Assembly (NCBI GenBank): GCA_947451115.1
Contig: CANFXV010000026.1
Coordinates: 1-35,261 of the forward strand
Direction: 5' to 3'
Source of the DNA: Bacteroidota bacterium
Lineage (GTDB): Bacteria; Bacteroidota; Bacteroidia; Chitinophagales; Chitinophagaceae
Length of the DNA: 35,261 bases
The translations under genes were made by a program, and so were the position numbers. The notes beneath the pieces are model-generated. The model worked only from the letters and a program-made list of their open reading frames with translations, was not told where the DNA came from and did no database searches. Of the stretch, positions 31,898 through 35,261 are shown in pieces (the first letter of the stretch is position 1; every line of letters begins with the position of its first letter).

Positions 31898-32584
31898 TTA
31901 TTTTTTTAATTTTCTTGGGTTAGTTAACAATACCTCGTCAACCAGTCCATAATCTTTTCCTTCTGCAGCAGTCATCCAAAAATCACGATCGCAATCTTTG
32001 CCAACGGTTTCAATATCTTTATGGGTATGGTGTGCAATGACCTCATACAATTCGTGTTTCAACTTTCTTATTTCGCGTGCTGTAATTTCAATATCAGAAG
32101 CCTGTCCTCCAATAGCGCCACTTGGTTGGTGCAACATGATTCTACTATGTTTTAAAGCAGTTCTTTTGCCCTCTACCCCAGCACACAATAATATAGCACC
32201 CATGCTGGCAGCCATACCGGTACAAATAGTGGCCACATCGGGACTAATAAATTGCATGGTATCATAAATGCCTAAGCCAGCATAAACACTTCCGCCTGGG
32301 CTATTGATGTACATTTGAATGTCCTTGGTACGATCGGTACTTTCTAAGAACAATAATTGTGCGGTTACAATATTGGCCACATAATCATTGATGCCTTCCC
32401 CTAAAAATATGATGCGGTCCATCATTAATCTACTAAATACATCCATACTGGCCACATTCATCGGACGCTCTTCAATAATGTAGGGCGTTAAATTGGTCAC
32501 ACTTTTTTTATATTGATGCAGGCTATTGCTGCTAATGCCCTTGTGTTTGATGGCATACTGCTCAAATTCTTGTCCTAGGTTCAT
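31898..32584 (-). CDS. clpP: ATP-dependent Clp protease proteolytic subunit ClpP (ClpP1)
   Basis: This 228-aa serine peptidase has its triad at Ser127 (TGMAASMGA), His152 (MLHQPSG) and Asp201 (CDRDFW), plus the NSPGGSV motif at 94-100. The N-terminal segment up to about residue 37 is longer than in E. coli ClpP and may be a propeptide or contain the axial loop. The frame is open to 32662, but ATG 32584 is preferred: a -7-like element (32604-32611) lies between the two candidate starts, and MNLGQEFEQYA matches relatives better. It is 120 bases behind tig and 22 before clpP2. Confidence 0.95.
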   Translation of the reverse strand: MNLGQEFEQYAIKHKGISSNSLHQYKKSVTNLTPYIIEERPMNVASMDVFSRLMMDRIIFLGEGINDYVANIVTAQLLFLESTDRTKDIQMYINSPGGSVYAGLGIYDTMQFISPDVATICTGMAASMGAILLCAGVEGKRTALKHSRIMLHQPSGAIGGQASDIEITAREIRKLKHELYEVIAHHTHKDIETVGKDCDRDFWMTAAEGKDYGLVDEVLLTNPRKLKK

Positions 32585-32603
32585 ATTTTCGGTTTTCAGT
32601 AAG

Positions 32604-32611
32604 TAAAGGTA
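32604..32611 (-). promoter_or_regulatory. Possible -7 element for clpP1-clpP2-clpX (one mismatch)
   Basis: The minus strand reads TACCTTTA, one base from TAnnTTTG, 19 bases before ATG 32584. It would allow the clp genes to be transcribed without tig. Small overlapping palindromes lie just upstream at 32661-32681. Confidence 0.35.
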
Positions 32612-32704
32612 AATCCTTGTACCCAAAGGAACTACAAAAAGGGTGCCAAACTTTGCTCCCAATAGGCCTATTTAAGGCCAAAATGCATTGAAAATCAATG
32701 AAAA

Positions 32705-34066
32705 TTAGTGATGATGGTGGTTCAGCATATCTGCAAATTTCTCTGCTTCAATGGCTTCGTCCTTGGCTTGTACTTCTGTTTCCAAAGCGGTAAACATTTT
32801 TTCAGTGCCTATTCTTTGATAACTATCTTCTACAAATTTTCTGTCTTGCATCATTCTCACTGCATAATCTTCCAGCCATTGATCGTTGTCTCCTAAGGCA
32901 CCCATTTGAGGGCCCATATAACTCATCAATTGTTGCTTGGCAAAGTTTTTCAAATCTTCTGCCACCACTTCAATTTTATAATCGATGGTCAACTGATTGC
33001 TAATTAATGTCCATTTTAATTGGTCTTGAAAAACAGGATATTCTTTTTCTGTTTCTTCTTCGGTTCTTTGTTTTTCTCCTCCTTTTTGCAACCAGCGTTT
33101 TAAGAAGGGAACAGGAAATTCCATTTTGGTATGGTCAATCAAATGATGATAAATTTGATCATGAATTTGATTTTTTGCTTGTTGCTCGTAATGCCCTTCG
33201 ATGTCTTTTTTAAGTGCGGCTCTAAATTCAGCTTCTGTTTTAATAGCTTGATTAGGATAAGTAGCTAAAAATAAAGTTTCGTCTAGTGGTGCTTTCTCAA
33301 TCAAGCCCACTTTGGTTATAAGCAACTTGAAGTATTTGTCAGCATCGCTTTTTGAAATGCCCAAATCACCTACTATAATATCTAATTCTTTATCTTCAAA
33401 GGCTTTCTTTAATTGAATTACAAGGGTATCATCTTTTTTCTTACCTATAAATTGCTTTCTAGATTTCTCTGCAAAATATTTAATCAATAAAGAATTGTCT
33501 TTGCTAATTCCACCTTCAATAGCATTACCATCTTTATCAGATTCTGTAAAGGTTAAATTAATAACGTTTTCTTCACTCTCCACTATTTCAGGATCAGTCA
33601 TTTTACCATTGCGCGTTTGAATTCTATCTACCTCGTTTTGAATCATTTCATCGGTTACTTTTACTTGGTAACGTTTTACTTTGATGTCTTTTATATTTAA
33701 TTTGAATTCAGGCTTTAATCCAATTTCAAAAGCAAATTCATAATTGCCTGGAGCATTCACATCTAAATTGGCAATTTGCGCATCTAGCGGAAGTGGTTGT
33801 GCAAAAATTTCAATTTTTTCGTTGTTCAAATATTGGTTCAATTCGCTTTCTACTTTCTTCAAAATTTCATCAGAGAAAACAGATTGTCCGTACATTTTCT
33901 TGATCAAGCCTGCTGGCACCATGCCTTTTCTAAAACCTGGAATATTGGCTGTTTTAGCATGCTTTTTTAAGCTAGTTTCAAAGCCACTGAAATAGTCCTC
34001 TTTATTTAACTGAACAGTTAATTTGTCATTCAAATGTCCAATGTTCTCTCTTTTAATGGTTGCCAT
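32705..34066 (-). CDS. tig: Trigger factor, ribosome-associated chaperone
   Basis: This 453-aa chaperone meets nascent chains at the ribosome exit. The N-terminal ribosome-binding domain (about residues 1-115) contains the signature GFRKGMVP at 44-51. The middle part (about 150-250) is where the PPIase domain lies in E. coli; it is poorly conserved here, so prolyl isomerase activity is uncertain. The C-terminal arms (about 260-440) are helical and charged. The protein ends in LNHHHH, a native run of four histidines. It leads clpP1, clpP2 and clpX. The promoter has an exact -7 match, 40 bases before the ATG. Confidence 0.92.
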   Translation of the reverse strand: MATIKRENIGHLNDKLTVQLNKEDYFSGFETSLKKHAKTANIPGFRKGMVPAGLIKKMYGQSVFSDEILKKVESELNQYLNNEKIEIFAQPLPLDAQIANLDVNAPGNYEFAFEIGLKPEFKLNIKDIKVKRYQVKVTDEMIQNEVDRIQTRNGKMTDPEIVESEENVINLTFTESDKDGNAIEGGISKDNSLLIKYFAEKSRKQFIGKKKDDTLVIQLKKAFEDKELDIIVGDLGISKSDADKYFKLLITKVGLIEKAPLDETLFLATYPNQAIKTEAEFRAALKKDIEGHYEQQAKNQIHDQIYHHLIDHTKMEFPVPFLKRWLQKGGEKQRTEEETEKEYPVFQDQLKWTLISNQLTIDYKIEVVAEDLKNFAKQQLMSYMGPQMGALGDNDQWLEDYAVRMMQDRKFVEDSYQRIGTEKMFTALETEVQAKDEAIEAEKFADMLNHHHH

Positions 34067-34106
34067 ATATTTTTCTTTTCTAGTAAATTCTAGGGTTTAA
34101 GGGGGG

Positions 34107-34114
34107 CAAAGGTA
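34107..34114 (-). promoter_or_regulatory. -7 promoter element for tig
   Basis: The minus strand reads TACCTTTG, an exact TAnnTTTG match, giving a leader of about 37 bases to ATG 34066. It lies just past the tRNA-Leu terminator, so tig has its own promoter. Confidence 0.55.
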
Positions 34115-34147
34115 GGTTTTTACCCCTAAAAAACAGCTATTTAGCAT

Positions 34148-34177
34148 AAAAAAAGCCCCTAATTGCTTGGGGGCTTT
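34148..34177 (-). terminator. Rho-independent terminator of tRNA-Leu
   Basis: On the minus strand AAAGCCCC (34177-34170) pairs with GGGGCTTT (34159-34152) over eight bp with a 10-base loop, followed by an unbroken run of T to 34148. It starts about 10 bases after the tRNA CCA end. Confidence 0.88.
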
Positions 34178-34187
34178 ACTAAAAGCT

Positions 34188-34272
34188 TGGTGCGGATGGA
34201 GGGGGTCGAACCCACACGCCTCACGGCGCTAGATCCTAAGTCTAGTGCGTCTGCCAATTTCGCCACATCCGC
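34188..34272 (-). tRNA. tRNA-Leu (anticodon UAG), CCA encoded
   Basis: The minus strand folds as a type II tRNA. The 7-bp acceptor stem is GCGGATG with CATCCGC, the anticodon stem CTAGA with TCTAG, and the anticodon loop CTTAGGA gives UAG, reading CUN codons. The long variable arm CGCC-GTGA-GGCG is typical of tRNA-Leu, and the T loop is TTCGACC. The 3' CCA is encoded (34188-34190). One T-T mismatch is seen in the T stem (GTGGG with CCCTC). An exact -7 element lies 10 bases upstream and a strong terminator downstream. Confidence 0.95.
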
Positions 34273-34282
34273 TTAGGGGGTG

Positions 34283-34290
34283 CAAACTTA
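34283..34290 (-). promoter_or_regulatory. -7 promoter element for tRNA-Leu
   Basis: The minus strand reads TAAGTTTG, an exact TAnnTTTG match, ending 10 bases before the mature tRNA 5' end. The predicted primary transcript has a 5' leader of about 6-7 bases. Confidence 0.5.
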
Positions 34291-34328
34291 ATTTATTTTT
34301 GATTATGAAGCTTCAATTTTTGAAAGGC

Positions 34329-34799
34329 CTAGGGAATCATGGCCACTATTTTCTCTAAATAAACTTGATCGGTGGCATCAAACGCGGCCAATTCGCTGCT
34401 GTCCACGTCTAACACACCTAATATTTTACCATCTTTAAAAATCGGAATGACAATTTCTGATTTAGATAAACTACTGCATGCGATATGTCCAGGGAATTTT
34501 TCAACATCATCCACAATAATCGTGGCCGATCTTTCCCAAGCGGCACCACAAACGCCACGGCCTTTTTTTATTCTGGTGCAGGCGACTGGTCCTTGAAATG
34601 GGCCCAATACCAATTCATCTTCAATGATCCAATAAAAGCCCACCCAAAACCAATTGAATTGTTCTTTTAAGGCAGCCGCAATATTGGCTAGATTGGCTAC
34701 TAAATTTGGCTCACCAGTAAGTAAAGCTTCAATTTGAGGAAGTAGTGATTCGTACTGCGTTTTTTTATCTCCTTTTGCAATGTTTAAATCTTCGGCCAT
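34329..34799 (-). CDS. msrC: Free methionine-(R)-sulfoxide reductase (GAF-domain fRMsr)
   Basis: This 156-aa cytosolic enzyme reduces free methionine-(R)-sulfoxide and so repairs oxidised amino-acid pools. It is a single GAF domain. The three redox cysteines Cys74 (PVACTRI), Cys84 (GVCGAAW) and Cys108 (HIACSS) have the same spacing, 10 and 24 residues, as Cys84/94/118 of E. coli YebR. FNWFWVGFYWI and VLDVDSSELAAFD are family landmarks. It begins 5 bases after the flippase gene, so they share a transcript. Length is normal for the family. Confidence 0.93.
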   Translation of the reverse strand: MAEDLNIAKGDKKTQYESLLPQIEALLTGEPNLVANLANIAAALKEQFNWFWVGFYWIIEDELVLGPFQGPVACTRIKKGRGVCGAAWERSATIIVDDVEKFPGHIACSSLSKSEIVIPIFKDGKILGVLDVDSSELAAFDATDQVYLEKIVAMIP

Positions 34800-34804
34800 A
34801 TTAG

Positions 34805-35260
34805 TTAAGTGCTTCTTTTAAATGATTTTAATTCTCTTTTTTCAATTCTTGCCACAAAAGCAATAAAGGCGATCAGCTCGAAACTTGCAATGCACAGTCG
34901 AACAGCATTATTATTAGTAATCCATTCTACCAATGTGTAAATCCCGTAGAGCAATAAGGTAATGACAAAATAAGCAATTAGTTTTTTAGTAGCATAAGGA
35001 ATAGGGTATACTTTTTGCCCCCATTTATAACTTATATACATCATGCTGCCATAGCAAATTAAAGTAGCCCATGCACTGGCCATATAACTGAAATAAGGAA
35101 TCGCAATAAAGTTAATAGTAATGGTAATGATTGCGCCAAGTAGGGTAATCCAAGCGCCCGCCATGGTTTTATTACTTAACTTATACCAAATGCTTAAATT
35201 ATAATAAACGCCTAAAAATATATTGGCTATTAATAAAATGGGTACTACGCGCAGTCCTAC
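34805..35260 (-). CDS. C-terminal part of a polysaccharide/lipid-linked oligosaccharide flippase (5' partial)
   Basis: The reading frame stays open to the window edge, giving 151 residues of the protein's C-terminal part. Upstream of the internal ATG at 35164 the frame continues as VPILLIANIFLGVYYNLSIW and YKLSNKTMAGAW, the conserved segment of MATE-like O-antigen/polysaccharide flippases (Wzx/MurJ group). About four further membrane helices follow, and a basic tail (RIEKRELKSFKRST) ends the protein. Such proteins flip lipid-linked glycans across the inner membrane. The N-terminal two thirds lie outside the window. The fRMsr gene follows after 5 bases. Confidence 0.85.
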   Translation of the reverse strand, partial: VGLRVVPILLIANIFLGVYYNLSIWYKLSNKTMAGAWITLLGAIITITINFIAIPYFSYMASAWATLICYGSMMYISYKWGQKVYPIPYATKKLIAYFVITLLLYGIYTLVEWITNNNAVRLCIASFELIAFIAFVARIEKRELKSFKRST

Positions 35261-35261
35261 G

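Noticed and set aside
32585..32662. Longer ClpP1 starting at 32662
   Set aside because: The extra 26 residues do not look like a ClpP N-terminus and contain a probable promoter; ATG 32584 is preferred.
34305..34320. Palindrome TGAAGCTTCA between fRMsr gene and tRNA-Leu as a terminator
   Set aside because: It has no T-run on the minus strand and is a short self-complementary sequence likely to occur by chance.
1..35261. CRISPR arrays, insertion sequences, prophage or integron pieces
   Set aside because: No regularly spaced repeats, terminal inverted repeats, transposase or integrase motifs were seen, and composition is even throughout.

Overview
The window is chromosomal housekeeping DNA from a member of the Bacteroidota, most likely Chitinophagaceae or a close relative. 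This rests on several signs. lpxC is fused to fabZ. A DUF3098 gene lies between ftsX and uppP. A DUF3108 protein, a UMF1-type transporter and an RprY-like response regulator are present. Two clpP genes lie between tig and clpX. The DNA is AT-rich, Shine-Dalgarno sequences are essentially absent, and many gene starts are preceded by the Bacteroidota -7 promoter element TAnnTTTG. I see no transposase, phage gene, integrase, CRISPR array or rRNA, and no compositional island.

Layout. 1-1504 (+): the tail of a membrane protein (probably an ABC-2 permease), a LolA-like periplasmic protein and a secreted helical-repeat protein. 1526-5919: pdxA (-) diverges from rsmA, a 2-hydroxyacid dehydrogenase, greA and a HIT protein (+), which converge on ruvC (-). 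5968-7714 (+): a UPF0104/LPG-synthase-like membrane protein and a DUF3108 protein. 11966-7711 (-): ftsX, DUF3098, uppP, a UMF1-type transporter and an MBL-fold hydrolase. 12134-15939 (+): leuS and ruvB. 16650-15952 (-): an orphan OmpR-type regulator. 20635-16784 (-): a CopA-like metal ATPase and recQ. 20700-22337 (+): tsaE and an alanine dehydrogenase-like gene. 27556-22334 (-): HD phosphohydrolase, lpxD, lpxC-fabZ, lpxA and an ABC ATPase, which together cover most early lipid A steps. 27678-29643 (+): a 90-aa unknown protein, a PhnP-like MBL hydrolase and a three-unit helix-hairpin-helix membrane protein. 34066-29825 (-): tig, clpP1, clpP2, clpX and a 49-aa protein, a protein quality-control cluster. 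35260-34188 (-): a truncated flippase, free methionine-(R)-sulfoxide reductase and tRNA-Leu(UAG) with a textbook terminator.

Together the genes serve envelope building (lipid A, undecaprenyl-phosphate recycling, FtsX, flippase), translation (leuS, tsaE, rsmA, tRNA-Leu), DNA repair (ruvB, ruvC, recQ) and proteolysis (tig-clpPPX). Packing is tight: one operon junction overlaps by 14 bp, two convergent gene pairs overlap by 4 bp at their stops, and several -7 elements lie within a few bases of the start codon.

No clear new multi-gene system is visible. The items most worth checking are the near-leaderless promoters, a terminator directly behind the putative greA start site, the 49-aa protein behind clpX, the paired ClpP subunits with a charged N-terminal tail on the second, a CopA-like pump with an altered metal-site residue, a RecQ with its cysteine cluster at the C-terminus, and a perfect palindrome in the promoter of the UMF1-type transporter. 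Residue positions marked as approximate were counted by hand.
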